Source: JALRBM01 sp964477195 | Lineage (GTDB): Bacteria; Patescibacteriota; Saccharimonadia; Saccharimonadales; Saccharimonadaceae | Assembly: GCA_964477195.1 (NCBI GenBank) | Contig: CAYZCX010000017.1 | Span: 1 to 17,395, forward strand | DNA length: 17,395 nucleotides | Reading direction: 5' to 3' | Part shown: positions 1-7,500 of the stretch, piece by piece | Position numbering within the stretch: the stretch's first letter is position 1 | Layout: every line of letters begins with the position of its first letter | Translations under genes and position numbers: made by a program | The notes under the pieces: model-generated | What the model was told of the DNA's origin: nothing | Databases searched by the model: none | The model's input: only the letters and a program-made list of their open reading frames with translations

Positions 1-75
1 GGAATGGTAGACGCGCTAGCTTCAGGTGCTAGTGTCCTTTGGGATGTGGAGGTTCAAGTCCTCTCTCGCGTACCA
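1..75 (+). tRNA. tRNA-Leu (anticodon CAG), 5' end missing
   Basis: The window opens inside the D-loop. The anticodon stem is CTAGC/GCTAG (16-20 / 28-32) around the loop TTCAGGT, which places anticodon CAG at 23-25 and reads leucine codon CUG. A long variable arm follows (33-47), as expected of a class II leucine tRNA. The T-arm is GGAGG-TTCAAGT-CCTCT (48-64), the 3' acceptor strand is CTCGCGT (65-71), the discriminator is A72, and CCA is encoded at 73-75. The missing 5' acceptor strand should read about ACGCGAG. Serine tRNAs also have long variable arms, but the CAG anticodon and discriminator A fit leucine. Confidence 0.93.
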
Positions 76-78
76 TAG

Positions 79-110
79 AAAAGACCGGAATAAGTTCCGG
101 TCTTTTCTTT
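79..110 (+). terminator. Intrinsic terminator of the tRNA gene
   Basis: A perfect 12-bp stem, AAAAGACCGGAA (79-90) with TTCCGGTCTTTT (95-106), encloses a 4-base loop and runs into a T-rich tract (TCTTTT). It begins 3 bases after the CCA end, so it should end the tRNA transcript. Confidence 0.87.
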
Positions 111-125
111 TGTCCAAATTTTATA

Positions 126-166
126 GTCAAAGGAAGTGTGCTTTTCAAGTAGACACTTCCTTTGAC
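126..166 (-). terminator. 14-bp inverted repeat, probable terminator of the 180-482 gene
   Basis: GTCAAAGGAAGTGT (126-139) pairs perfectly with ACACTTCCTTTGAC (153-166) around a 13-base loop. It lies 13 bases beyond the stop codon of the minus-strand gene and faces the tRNA terminator, so it fits a convergent gene end. On the minus strand only a short AT-rich stretch follows, so the T-tract is weak. Confidence 0.5.
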
Positions 167-179
167 TTCCCTCACGGCG

Positions 180-482
180 CTATCGGGGTAGGCTTTCGTA
201 CCATTCTGACAACTGATTACCGAACTCCCATGTTTCTTTCAGGTAGAACACCAAAAAATCGCAAGGGTCTTCGTGAAGAGTGAACGTTGAGAACTCGCCG
301 AGTAATCGTGTGTGAGCCTCTTGAGCTGCGATGCCGAACTCACCACCCGTCACCCATAGCATCTCGATCAAATCTGCCCATTCTTCGGCTCTCCGAAGAT
401 AAGCTTTGGCAAGCTCGGGATCTTTCGTGAGTTTGGTGCGAAGCCACCACATGCGGCGAGTCAAGTAATTTTTGACAATCAT
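180..482 (-). CDS. Hypothetical protein, 100 aa
   Basis: I do not recognise a family. The protein is mostly helical in character, rich in Trp, Leu, Glu and Arg (for example RRMWWLRTKL and RRAEEWADLIEMLW), with no signal peptide or membrane segment. The ATG at 482 is chosen because an AGGGAG ribosome site (494-489) lies 6 bases upstream; a GTG at 485 directly before it is the alternative. A good promoter lies upstream (514-542) and an inverted repeat downstream (126-166), so it looks like a single-gene unit. The promoter, ribosome site and terminator together make it more convincing than its length alone. Confidence 0.62.
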   Translation of the reverse strand: MIVKNYLTRRMWWLRTKLTKDPELAKAYLRRAEEWADLIEMLWVTGGEFGIAAQEAHTRLLGEFSTFTLHEDPCDFLVFYLKETWEFGNQLSEWYESLPR

Positions 483-513
483 CACTCTCTCCCTAGGCGT
501 GAGCGGTAGTCTA

Positions 514-542
514 AGTATCTCGCGAAAAAGTCCTTAGTGCAA
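514..542 (-). promoter_or_regulatory. Promoter of the 180-482 gene
   Basis: On the minus strand TTGCAC (542-537) and GATACT (519-514) are separated by exactly 17 bases. Transcription would start about 25 bases before the start codon, leaving room for the AGGGAG ribosome site. Confidence 0.6.
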
Positions 543-569
543 TGTGATGGGTAAAGTGCACACCTCTCC

Positions 570-587
570 AGAACTCAAGAGAGTTCT
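570..587. other. Small hairpin between divergent promoters
   Basis: AGAACTC and GAGTTCT form a 7-bp stem with an AAGA loop, followed on the plus strand by TTTATTC. It lies in the spacer between the divergent units at 180-482 and 699-1172. It may be a weak terminator or an operator; neither neighbour clearly needs it. Nothing else stands out in 543-625. Confidence 0.3.
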
Positions 588-625
588 TTATTCGAAAGGA
601 TGATTGCAACAAGCTTATGCTAACC

Positions 626-654
626 TTGCAAAAAAGCAAGTATTGTGCTATAAT
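626..654 (+). promoter_or_regulatory. Promoter of the lipoprotein gene
   Basis: TTGCAA (626-631) and a consensus TATAAT (649-654) are separated by 17 bases. This is one of the best sigma-70-type matches in the window. The predicted start near 661 gives a leader of about 38 bases containing AAGGAG (670-675) and GGAG (689-692). Confidence 0.82.
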
Positions 655-698
655 TAACAATTAGTCCGCAAGGAGTACCTAAGAGTTTGGAGACGCAG

Positions 699-1172
699 AT
701 GCGTATATGCATATTGTTGGCCGCGCTTGCCCTGTTCTTGGTGGGGTGCGGTCAGCAGGCAAGACCCATGGGCCAGTCCGCCGGGGCCGGGAGCGTTACT
801 TCCGTTCCCACCAGTCAGGCCCCCGTTTCGCTCGTACCGAAGGACACCCGACCGGTGTCATCCGAAGAACTCGGGAAGATCGGCTACACCGAGAAGAAGA
901 CGACGGACGGCCATGACGAGTGGAGCACCGGACCGCGAGTCAACTTCCCCGTGCTGGTCATCCGGAACGGCAAGATCACCCAGGCCAAGTCGGAAGATGA
1001 GACGTTCACGTGCAACCTCGTGCTGGACACCCGCCGGCTGGAACCGGCAACTGCCGTCCAGATGTACAAGACCGCGCTGATGTACAAGGCGGGTTCGCCG
1101 AGCACTTCGACGACTCCCTACCAGCGTGGTGGCGATGTCGGCACCGTCGTCTGCGACTACTCACCCAGGTAA
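699..1172 (+). CDS. Predicted lipoprotein, 157 aa, unknown function
   Basis: The N-terminus is a textbook lipoprotein signal: MR, a hydrophobic run (residues 3-15) and the lipobox L-V-G-C17. The mature part starts with a low-complexity Ser/Thr/Pro/Ala linker (to about residue 45), then a small domain of about 110 residues with two cysteines near its ends (in FTCNL and VVCDY) that could form a disulfide. I recognise no family. The ATG at 699 is preferred over an in-frame TTG at 687 because GGAG lies 6 bases before it and the signal peptide then starts normally. Codon use is strongly G/C-ending, unlike hisS, tig or rpoB here but like the genes at 7812, 12291 and 12847. It has its own promoter and terminator. 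Confidence 0.8.
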   Translation: MRICILLAALALFLVGCGQQARPMGQSAGAGSVTSVPTSQAPVSLVPKDTRPVSSEELGKIGYTEKKTTDGHDEWSTGPRVNFPVLVIRNGKITQAKSEDETFTCNLVLDTRRLEPATAVQMYKTALMYKAGSPSTSTTPYQRGGDVGTVVCDYSPR

Positions 1173-1184
1173 ATTCGAAAGCGG

Positions 1185-1229
1185 ATCGCCCCCTCTCAGC
1201 AATGAGGCACAGGGGGCGATTTTCGTTTC
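1185..1229 (+). terminator. Intrinsic terminator of the lipoprotein gene
   Basis: ATCGCCCCCT (1185-1194) pairs perfectly with AGGGGGCGAT (1211-1220), with an inner CTCA/TGAG extension, followed by TTTTCGTTTCTT. It lies between convergent genes and may also serve the peptidase gene on the other strand. Confidence 0.9.
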
Positions 1230-3182
1230 TTACCAGATTTTTGCTCGTTCGCTCGGAGATCTGTATAGTTTGTCTGGATCATTGACGGCAAATGCTTCAT
1301 AAAAGGCATCGACATGCTGGAGGATGCCGTTAACGCGGTATTCTGATACGGGATGTGGGTCGGCGAGGGTTTGCTCGCGCAGTTTTTCTTCACGCGTACT
1401 TCCACATTCTGTAAATGCATAATTGGCAAAAAACAATTGTTTGGCAGTAAATGTCTCCTGAGTAGATGTATTTATATTGTCACCTAATTTTGATATGAGC
1501 GCATGATAAGCGATTTCTATACCGCCGAGATCAGCGATGCTTTCACCAAGCACAAGACCACCTTTGAGAGTGAGGTCCGGAAGGACGTGAAATTTGTCTG
1601 CTTGATCGATGATCACTTGAGCTCGTTTTGCGAACGCAGCTCGCTCCTCTTTCGTCTGCCACTGCTTTACATTACCTTCGGCGTCGAATTGACAACCTTG
1701 GTCATCAAATCCGTGAGTAAATTCATGTCCGATAACAGTTCCGATTCCTCCCATGTTGGTGGCAAGTTGAGCTGTCGGATCGAAGAACGGAGGTTGCAAA
1801 ATAGCTGCTGGAAAGCAGATAACCAGTCGATTTGGGTCGTTGTAGGCATTGACAGTTTGTGGATTCATAAGCCAATCATCGCGAGAAGCGGGCTCCTCTA
1901 ACTTGTTGAGCCAGTAGACCATATCGAATTTATAAGCTTCTAGTACATTGGAAAGATGGGAATCACGAGAAGCATCCAGGCCTGAGAAATCACGCCAGGT
2001 ATCGGGATAGCCAATGAGTACTTTTATATTGGCAAGCTTTTTCTTGGCATATTGTTTGGTAGAGTCGCCCATCCATTCTAGAGTATCGATTCGTTCTTCG
2101 TATGCATCTCGAACATCTTCAACCAATGAAAGAACTTGTTGTTTCGAGCTCTCGGGAAAGTGCTTTTCGGCGTAGAGTTTGCCGGTAATCTCACCAATCG
2201 CAGAGTCGGCAGTCAATACCATGCGTTTCCAAAGTGGCTGCATTTCGGTCGTCCCACTCAGTACTTTGCCGAAAAATGAGAAAGAAAGCTGTGAAAAGCG
2301 TTCGCTTAGTTTTGCCAAACTCCTCATCGTAATGCGCCATTTAAGATAAAGTTTCCAGTCGGCAAGGGGGCGCTCGGTAAGGAATGAGTTAACAAATGCC
2401 AAAAAATCCGGCTGATCAACACTGATATCGTTTTGAGATTGCCATCCGAGAGCTGCTTTGTAGTTATTCCAGTCGATAGCGTCGTAGGTAGATGCAAGAT
2501 CTGCATAGGTGGTTTTGTTGAAATTCTTCTCAACATCGCGAAGTTCCGTAGAAGTACGAGAGTGCGTGGCAAGAGAGGTCTCAAATGAAATAAGTGTCTC
2601 CCAGAGCTCGTCCGCACTCCGGCTGAGCTCGGGAAATTCAGCAAATACAGCGGCGGTAAAAATCTTGTACTGGTCGCGAATCGAACGCATAGTATCAGTA
2701 TCATCCAGGTAGTAGTCTCGGTTAGGAAGTGTGAGTCCGGATTGTTCTACGTGGAGAATATGGCGCGTGCTATCGTCGTGATCGACATCTACCCATACAT
2801 ACCACGGCGCGCTGATCTGAAACGCATTCCACTTACCAATAAGAGAGGAAAGTCCTCGGACATCGGTGACATCGTCGACTTCTTTGTAGAGTTTTCGAAG
2901 CAAGGCGACATGAGTTGACTCATGCTCATCGTAGTGCATGGCAGCATAGTAGAAATCTCGTGTGAGTTTCTCGATATGATCTGTCGGCTCTTTATGCTGG
3001 AGGTCTTCATAAAGTGTTCGCATTGCTTGCCACGATTCATCTCGTAGCACATTAAAAGTGCCCCAGCGTACTTCGCTATTAGGGATTGGATGAGAAGTGA
3101 TCCATTTGTTATTGATATGACCAAAAAAATCGTCCTGGGGACGAATATCCGGACTAAGGAGTTCGTGAGTAAATGTGTTCAT
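1230..3182 (-). CDS. M13 family zinc metallopeptidase (neprilysin/PepO type)
   Basis: This 650-aa protein has the family signatures: the zinc motif HEFTH at residues 486-490 within VIGHEFTHGFDDQG, and the third ligand with its partner Asp in ESIADLGG (E547, D551), about 60 residues later as usual. The protein is full length and ends in a Trp (AKIW), recalling the conserved C-terminal Trp of the family. M13 enzymes cleave peptides. No signal peptide or membrane anchor is visible, so it is probably cytoplasmic or exported by an unrecognised route; bacterial PepO proteins are often cytoplasmic. The ATG at 3182 has an AAAGGA site just upstream. It overlaps the stop of the DoxX-like gene by 4 bases (ATGA), so the two are likely translationally coupled and co-transcribed. 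Confidence 0.95.
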   Translation of the reverse strand: MNTFTHELLSPDIRPQDDFFGHINNKWITSHPIPNSEVRWGTFNVLRDESWQAMRTLYEDLQHKEPTDHIEKLTRDFYYAAMHYDEHESTHVALLRKLYKEVDDVTDVRGLSSLIGKWNAFQISAPWYVWVDVDHDDSTRHILHVEQSGLTLPNRDYYLDDTDTMRSIRDQYKIFTAAVFAEFPELSRSADELWETLISFETSLATHSRTSTELRDVEKNFNKTTYADLASTYDAIDWNNYKAALGWQSQNDISVDQPDFLAFVNSFLTERPLADWKLYLKWRITMRSLAKLSERFSQLSFSFFGKVLSGTTEMQPLWKRMVLTADSAIGEITGKLYAEKHFPESSKQQVLSLVEDVRDAYEERIDTLEWMGDSTKQYAKKKLANIKVLIGYPDTWRDFSGLDASRDSHLSNVLEAYKFDMVYWLNKLEEPASRDDWLMNPQTVNAYNDPNRLVICFPAAILQPPFFDPTAQLATNMGGIGTVIGHEFTHGFDDQGCQFDAEGNVKQWQTKEERAAFAKRAQVIIDQADKFHVLPDLTLKGGLVLGESIADLGGIEIAYHALISKLGDNINTSTQETFTAKQLFFANYAFTECGSTREEKLREQTLADPHPVSEYRVNGILQHVDAFYEAFAVNDPDKLYRSPSERAKIW

Positions 3183-3658
3183 GAAGTGATTCCTTTCTTC
3201 TGAAATTGCAGTGGTTCTGTATGGGCGGCAATACCAAAGGCGAGCGCAACAATAGCGATGTTTTTAATTATATATTGGCCTTCGAGAGTGGGGACAAATG
3301 GCGCATGCCAGGTCATGTCAGGAACGAGCACGAGCGGGCCGCAGACGATGATCATATGGAGTAAAAGGAGCGGCATGACAATCCGGACGGCCTTTGGGAT
3401 GAGGAATAGGATACCGATGAGGCATTCGATAAAGGCCAGAATAATAAAAAGCGGGCCAAATAACTCAGGGCCGATAGTACGTTCAGTCAGTGCTTCGGCG
3501 AGCGGCCCCGCGGGACTCATGCCCGTAAGTTTGATAAATCCAAACCAGAAAAATACGACAAAAAGTGCGATTCGGGCGAGTGGTATATATGTTTTTTTAA
3601 AAAAGGCGATGAGACGAAGGTCGAGTGCTTTTATCGGTGTCTTTTTTTGACGAGGCAT
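3179..3658 (-). CDS. DoxX / YkgB-like small membrane protein
   Basis: The protein is 159 aa. After a basic N-terminus it has four predicted membrane segments, about residues 25-45, 67-88, 90-112 and 130-146. The stretch FWFGFIKLTGMSPAGP and the closing GQYIIKNIAIVALAFG match the general pattern of DoxX/DUF417 proteins, whose roles are poorly defined (some are linked to redox or quinone-related processes). The ATG at 3658 lies only 6 bases after a TATACT -10 box, with no ribosome site, so the mRNA is probably leaderless. It is the first gene of the operon with the M13 peptidase. Fold assignment is moderately sure; function is open. Confidence 0.75.
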   Translation of the reverse strand: MPRQKKTPIKALDLRLIAFFKKTYIPLARIALFVVFFWFGFIKLTGMSPAGPLAEALTERTIGPELFGPLFIILAFIECLIGILFLIPKAVRIVMPLLLLHMIIVCGPLVLVPDMTWHAPFVPTLEGQYIIKNIAIVALAFGIAAHTEPLQFQKKGITS

Positions 3659-3664
3659 ATAAAA

Positions 3665-3670
3665 AGTATA
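3665..3670 (-). promoter_or_regulatory. -10 box of the doxX-like / M13 operon
   Basis: TATACT on the minus strand (3670-3665) ends 6 bases before the ATG at 3658. No good -35 is visible 17 bases upstream. It faces the TATAAT at 3699-3704, so two divergent promoters share about 60 bases. Confidence 0.6.
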
Positions 3671-3698
3671 TCATTAACCGCCTATGGAGCGAGCACGG

Positions 3699-3704
3699 TA
3701 TAAT
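3699..3704 (+). promoter_or_regulatory. -10 box of the RNA methyltransferase gene
   Basis: A consensus TATAAT ends 9 bases before the ATG at 3714. A start near 3711 would leave a leader of only 0-3 bases. The -35 is weak (TTAACC at 3674-3679, 19-base spacing). Confidence 0.6.
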
Positions 3705-3713
3705 AAAGAATAT

Positions 3714-4322
3714 ATGCAGCAAGAACAGTCAGTGGGCGTTGGCCCACATCCGCAGCCATGGCCGATTGACTCCCGATACGATCAGGAGCTCCTTGCCACC
3801 GGTGATAAGAGAAATGTCGAAGATAAATACCGCTACTGGACAGTCGAGGCCATAAAAGCAGACCTCGATAAGACAAGAATCGATCTGCACGTTGCAATCG
3901 AAAACTGGCAGCACGATCTTAATATCGGGACAATCGTACGAACGGCGAACGCATTTAATGTTGCAGCGGTCCATGTCATAGGCAAAAAACACTGGAACCG
4001 AAGGGGCGCTATGGTGACCGATAGATATCTTGCACTGTATCATCACGCGTCGGTAGATGATTTTATGGCTGCAGTGGGCGACCGGCATGTGATAGCAATC
4101 GATAATCTGCCGGGCGCGAAGAATCTCGCGGCAACAGAACTTCCCAAAAAAGCAGTATTGGTGTTTGGTGGTGAGGGTCCAGGGATTAGTGAAGCCCTTC
4201 GTGAAAAAGCTGAAATGATGGTGAAAATCGAACAGCTAGGGAGTACGAGATCGGTTAATGTTGGCGTTGCAGCCGGTATCGTGATGTATCAGTGGGTGAA
4301 ACAGTATGCTTTGGGAAAATAA
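3714..4322 (+). CDS. SpoU/TrmH family RNA methyltransferase
   Basis: This 202-aa SPOUT protein uses S-adenosylmethionine to methylate RNA, typically a ribose 2'-OH in tRNA or rRNA. All three SpoU motifs are present: NIGTIVRTANAF (residues 70-81) with the catalytic Arg, VLVFGGEGPGIS (148-159), and STRSVNVGVAAGIVMY (177-192) carrying the conserved Asn and forming the trefoil-knot cofactor loop. About 55 residues precede the domain. An upstream in-frame ATG at 3684 would add 10 residues, but the TATAAT box at 3699-3704 lies inside that extension, so 3714 is preferred and the transcript is probably leaderless. The exact RNA target cannot be read from the sequence. Confidence 0.92.
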   Translation: MQQEQSVGVGPHPQPWPIDSRYDQELLATGDKRNVEDKYRYWTVEAIKADLDKTRIDLHVAIENWQHDLNIGTIVRTANAFNVAAVHVIGKKHWNRRGAMVTDRYLALYHHASVDDFMAAVGDRHVIAIDNLPGAKNLAATELPKKAVLVFGGEGPGISEALREKAEMMVKIEQLGSTRSVNVGVAAGIVMYQWVKQYALGK

Positions 4323-4324
4323 TA

Positions 4325-4338
4325 TCGGAATATTCCGA
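4325..4338. repeat. 14-base perfect palindrome
   Basis: TCGGAATATTCCGA lies 2 bases after the stop of the methyltransferase gene and before the large terminator hairpin. Its role is unknown; it could extend the terminator structure or be a protein site. Confidence 0.5.
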
Positions 4339-4357
4339 ACGTGAGGTGACTTTGGCA

Positions 4358-4394
4358 GGATGAGCGAGGAGTGGGATTCACTCCTCGCTCATCC
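4358..4394. terminator. Bidirectional terminator hairpin
   Basis: A perfect 16-bp inverted repeat (4358-4373 / 4379-4394) with a 5-base loop separates the convergent genes ending at 4322 and 4398. On the plus strand only GTTTC follows, so the T-tract is poor, but the length and position between gene ends support a terminator for both. Confidence 0.75.
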
Positions 4395-4397
4395 GTT

Positions 4398-5894
4398 TCA
4401 GAGCAGACAACCAGTTGCGTATTTCAAGCATCGGTAGCGCACCAGAAAAGCCCAGGCGTCAAACGTCGTCTCGCTATTGGACGGCGAGATGCCGACGTAT
4501 TCGGCGGGCATCGCCGCTTTGCCGATAACGGTGAGTGCGGCAGTACTGGCTAGGGATGTCTTGGGTGGTGCGAACTGAGCCGATTGGTCCCATGACACCG
4601 GAAATGCGCCGGTCTGTGTGGGGCGGTAGGCATTGCCTTGTGGCATCCTTACCATTCCACCAACAACCTGAACAGTAACGGTCATGGCCGCCGCGGCATC
4701 AGCGAAGTGCACCGCGGTGCGGTCGCCGTAGCGATACCCCAGCTCAGCTTCAAGAGTGCCGTAAACAAACGTCCGAATTCCACTTGCCGTATCGCTACAG
4801 TCAAGAGGTGTGCATGCCGGAATTCCGACGTTTGTTCGCCCCCACTGGAGGCGCAGATGCTCAGCTGTGCCCATCGGCGTATCCGCCTGAAGCCAAAACT
4901 CCGAGGCGGGAGATAGCTCATATTCTCGCAGGGGGCTTCGATACTTTTCGAGCATCTGAAGTGCGTAGGTGGCTTGGAGGAACGGATCACGTTCACCGGC
5001 CACAAGATACGCCCACAGCGCCTCGCACGCCTTGCTTTGGTAGGCGTAGGCGGTCGGCTGGCCAGAAGGGAGATGGTCGCAGTCCTGGTAGGCCGTCTGG
5101 TTGAGCGGAAGATCATCAGGAAGAGCGTCGAGGCGATTAAATAGTACCGCTCGCATATCGTAGCCTGGCTGGTAGCCATTATCCTCTAGAAAAGTTGACA
5201 GCTTGGTGGCCTTATCAACCTCTCCTTTTGCCAAGTAAAATAGATACGCTTGCTGGGTTGCATGGCGTACCGTATAACGAAGTGATGCAAAGGTCGACAG
5301 GTCGTTGCCATGCAGTACGGTAGTTGCCACAAGTTGGACTGGGGCCGACGAATATGACCCCACCTTGAGGGGCCCAAGCCACACTTCAAGCGCTTCTTTT
5401 ACCGCATGGGGTGTGAGCGAAAGGCTGAATTCTCCCGTCACGCTGTGCCACTCCAAGCGAACAGTCGCAGTAAAGGCTCCGTTTTCAAACGAAACGTCGT
5501 ATCCTTCGGTGAGCTGACTGCTCTCTAGCGGAGTGATGGTTGACGACGCATCGGCACCAAGAAGTGACCAGTAGTTCTGATCATGAAAAAATACCCGTAA
5601 GGGTATCCCGTAATATTCACTTTGTACCGCGGTCCTTTCATTCAAGGGCTTGTAGAGTCCGCCCAAGTAATCTTCGGCGAGCTCGATGGACTGGTTGAGC
5701 TGGGTGAGGCTTGGCGCTGGTGTGAGCGGGGGAGCGGGTGTTACGAGGAGGCTATCTCTTGTGCATACGGCAACGATGCCGCTGAACAAAAGTCCGACAA
5801 GGGTGATAACCATCCAAGGAACGATGCGCTTTACTCCGCCTTTACGCGCGACAATAGCCACTGCTCTTTGGACCTTCCTGGAAGTCTCTGACAT
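4398..5894 (-). CDS. Membrane-anchored extracellular protein, 498 aa, unknown function
   Basis: A basic N-terminus (about residues 1-25) is followed by one membrane segment (roughly 26-45, in WMVITLVGLLFSGIVAV), a Pro/Thr/Ser linker (about 48-65), and a large outer domain of more than 400 residues. The outer part has a beta-rich first half (for example GAFTATVRLEWHS) and a helical, aromatic-rich middle. Cysteines occur as near pairs (CTPLDC) and near the C-terminus (CLKYATGC), suggesting disulfides outside the cell. I recognise no family; a solute-binding or carbohydrate-active fold is possible but unsupported. The ATG at 5894 is preferred to a GTG at 5909, which lies in a small hairpin. It has its own strong promoter at 5952-5980. 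Confidence 0.8.
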   Translation of the reverse strand: MSETSRKVQRAVAIVARKGGVKRIVPWMVITLVGLLFSGIVAVCTRDSLLVTPAPPLTPAPSLTQLNQSIELAEDYLGGLYKPLNERTAVQSEYYGIPLRVFFHDQNYWSLLGADASSTITPLESSQLTEGYDVSFENGAFTATVRLEWHSVTGEFSLSLTPHAVKEALEVWLGPLKVGSYSSAPVQLVATTVLHGNDLSTFASLRYTVRHATQQAYLFYLAKGEVDKATKLSTFLEDNGYQPGYDMRAVLFNRLDALPDDLPLNQTAYQDCDHLPSGQPTAYAYQSKACEALWAYLVAGERDPFLQATYALQMLEKYRSPLREYELSPASEFWLQADTPMGTAEHLRLQWGRTNVGIPACTPLDCSDTASGIRTFVYGTLEAELGYRYGDRTAVHFADAAAAMTVTVQVVGGMVRMPQGNAYRPTQTGAFPVSWDQSAQFAPPKTSLASTAALTVIGKAAMPAEYVGISPSNSETTFDAWAFLVRYRCLKYATGCLL

Positions 5895-5900
5895 GTCAAA

Positions 5901-5920
5901 ACCGAGCACTCACGCTCGGT
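5901..5920 (-). other. Small hairpin just before the start codon
   Basis: ACCGAGC (5901-5907) pairs with GCTCGGT (5914-5920) around a 6-base loop. In the mRNA this hairpin sits 6 bases upstream of the ATG at 5894, where a ribosome site would be, and no clear Shine-Dalgarno is visible there. It could lower translation. Confidence 0.45.
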
Positions 5921-5951
5921 ACGGCCATCTGGATTTCAGACAGCTGTACTA

Positions 5952-5980
5952 GTTATAAAAAACCTGTTTGCTTTTGTCAA
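5952..5980 (-). promoter_or_regulatory. Promoter of the 4398-5894 gene
   Basis: On the minus strand a consensus TTGACA (5980-5975) and TATAAC (5957-5952) are separated by 17 bases. It lies just downstream of the beta-helix gene and gives a leader of about 50 bases. Confidence 0.85.
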
Positions 5981-5991
5981 TATTACATCAT

Positions 5992-7377
5992 TTAGGCAAC
6001 AAGATTATTCGCCACCACCTTGTTGCTACCGCTCCCGTTATCATTGATTTTTGGCGTGTTATTGTTGCCGTGGCAATCGTTGGCAGTGATAATATAATGA
6101 TCCGAAGTACCTGGGTCGATATGGATTGCATATCCCTGGGTATCTCCCTGCTGGAAGCCACCCCCGATACGGTTGTTAGTAATGGAAAACTCACCGACAT
6201 CACCGCCTACTTCGATTCCATGACGACCCGCAGAGACAGTTTGTGAGTTCGCGATGATATCACAAGCGGAAATATGGCTATCTTGGCCACCTGCAAGTCG
6301 AAACCCTGCAAGTCCGTTGTGAAATACTTTGCCACCGACCCACCGTATTCCCTGGACAATGCCGCTGCCGGGTCGATCGATGAGGATGCCATAGTTGGTC
6401 GCCGTGCCCGACCAACAATTGGTAAAAGTCAGTCCTATGGTTGTCCCTGTTCCATTGTTGGTGATACGAATGTTATTGTCACTTGCGAAGTCACAGATCA
6501 TTCCTTCTATAAAAGCAAAGCGCGACTCTCGGCCTGCGGAGGTATTTGCGACGAATCCATTAGTAAATCGCTGAAAATTAGAATGGCTCACATGAAGCGA
6601 TTCGCCACCATCCCATAAAAGTCCTGTTCCTGTATTTGTGATGGTTGGATTGTCACAGAGGACGCTATCGATGTACCACTCAAACCCTTGGCCAAGATCC
6701 GACTCGATAGTGATAGCGTTTTCTTTTGTATCGCGAATATCGGACCGGTTCAGCCATACTGCTGTCGAGTTATGAATATAGACACCGCGATATTGAAACT
6801 CAAGCGAAAGTGACTCAAGCCATACGCGATATGCTTTATTGAGGACAATGGCTGCGCCTGCGCTTTTTTGTCCGTCAGACGATATTTTGAGATTTGTCAC
6901 GGCTGCGAAACTTGTCGTCGAAGTGCCATCTCCGATTTTCAAGACATCGATACCACTTGCACCGGCACTGACGCGCAGAATCGAACCACTACCAACTCCG
7001 CAGAGGCGTGTTCCTTCCCCGAGAACTATAGATGAAGTAATGACATACGTACCTGCCGGGATAAGAACCTGTCCACCCGCTGCCGGAAGCGCGCTTATAG
7101 CCGCCTGGATATTTGCCGTGTCATCGTGAAGACCATTACCGAGCGCACCGAAGTCCTTTACATTTAAAAAGTGAGGAGCTTTGGCGAGTGAATCTTGAAC
7201 ACTAGCCGTGAGGTCGCTTGCAGGAATTCCGCTCGCCGGCTTTTGGTAGAAGGCATCCAATGTGCCGTCGCTTCGTAGCTTTAACTCGCCATCACTTGAA
7301 TGTTCTTTTAATAGGAAATCGTTGAGAAGGCTCCCCCAATTTCCGTCGTCTTCTCCTGGTGTTGGTAGTCGTGTCAT
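5992..7377 (-). CDS. Right-handed beta-helix surface protein with tail-like N-terminus
   Basis: The 461-aa protein begins with a module of about 60 residues, RLPTPGEDDGNWGSLLNDFL, then a region with LRSDGTLDAFY. This resembles trimerising or attachment modules of phage tail fibres, and I recall similar N-termini in Saccharibacteria proteins. From about residue 70 a pectate-lyase-3 / tailspike-type beta-helix starts (NVKDFGALGNGLHDDTANIQ, then IPAGTYVI), followed by many Asn/Gly-rich rungs such as ITNNGTGTTIGL, to the end. Such proteins bind or cut surface polysaccharides. No catalytic residues can be assigned by eye and no signal peptide is visible, so export may use a special route. The start at 7377 has a GAGGAAG site. 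A terminator hairpin sits directly upstream in the leader. Confidence 0.85.
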   Translation of the reverse strand: MTRLPTPGEDDGNWGSLLNDFLLKEHSSDGELKLRSDGTLDAFYQKPASGIPASDLTASVQDSLAKAPHFLNVKDFGALGNGLHDDTANIQAAISALPAAGGQVLIPAGTYVITSSIVLGEGTRLCGVGSGSILRVSAGASGIDVLKIGDGTSTTSFAAVTNLKISSDGQKSAGAAIVLNKAYRVWLESLSLEFQYRGVYIHNSTAVWLNRSDIRDTKENAITIESDLGQGFEWYIDSVLCDNPTITNTGTGLLWDGGESLHVSHSNFQRFTNGFVANTSAGRESRFAFIEGMICDFASDNNIRITNNGTGTTIGLTFTNCWSGTATNYGILIDRPGSGIVQGIRWVGGKVFHNGLAGFRLAGGQDSHISACDIIANSQTVSAGRHGIEVGGDVGEFSITNNRIGGGFQQGDTQGYAIHIDPGTSDHYIITANDCHGNNNTPKINDNGSGSNKVVANNLVA

Positions 7378-7400
7378 ATTTCTTCCTCGCTGGTTTTGGC

Positions 7401-7437
7401 ATCAAATAAAAACACCGATGAAAATCATCGAGTGTTT
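7401..7437 (-). terminator. Intrinsic terminator in the leader of the beta-helix gene
   Basis: On the minus strand AAACAC, one unpaired base and CGATGA pair with TCATCG and GTGTTT (7437-7410; 12 bp, 3-base loop), followed by TTTTTATTT. It ends about 25-30 bases before the start codon. The only sequence between it and the ATG is the ribosome site, with no convincing separate promoter, so it probably works as an attenuator or ends a small RNA. Confidence 0.75.
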
Positions 7438-7500
7438 CTGCTAATTTACACGTGCCTGCACAATCAAACCCCCGTAGAATTATGCAAGCAAAATCCGTGA

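Noticed and set aside
26..283. 85-codon plus-strand frame
   Set aside because: It overlaps the tRNA, its terminator and the 3' end of the 180-482 gene; no ribosome site or family resemblance.
5996..6026. Inverted repeat GCAACAAG / CTTGTTGC at the 3' end of the beta-helix gene
   Set aside because: Mostly inside the coding region with no T-tract after it; could add to RNA stability but not a supported terminator.
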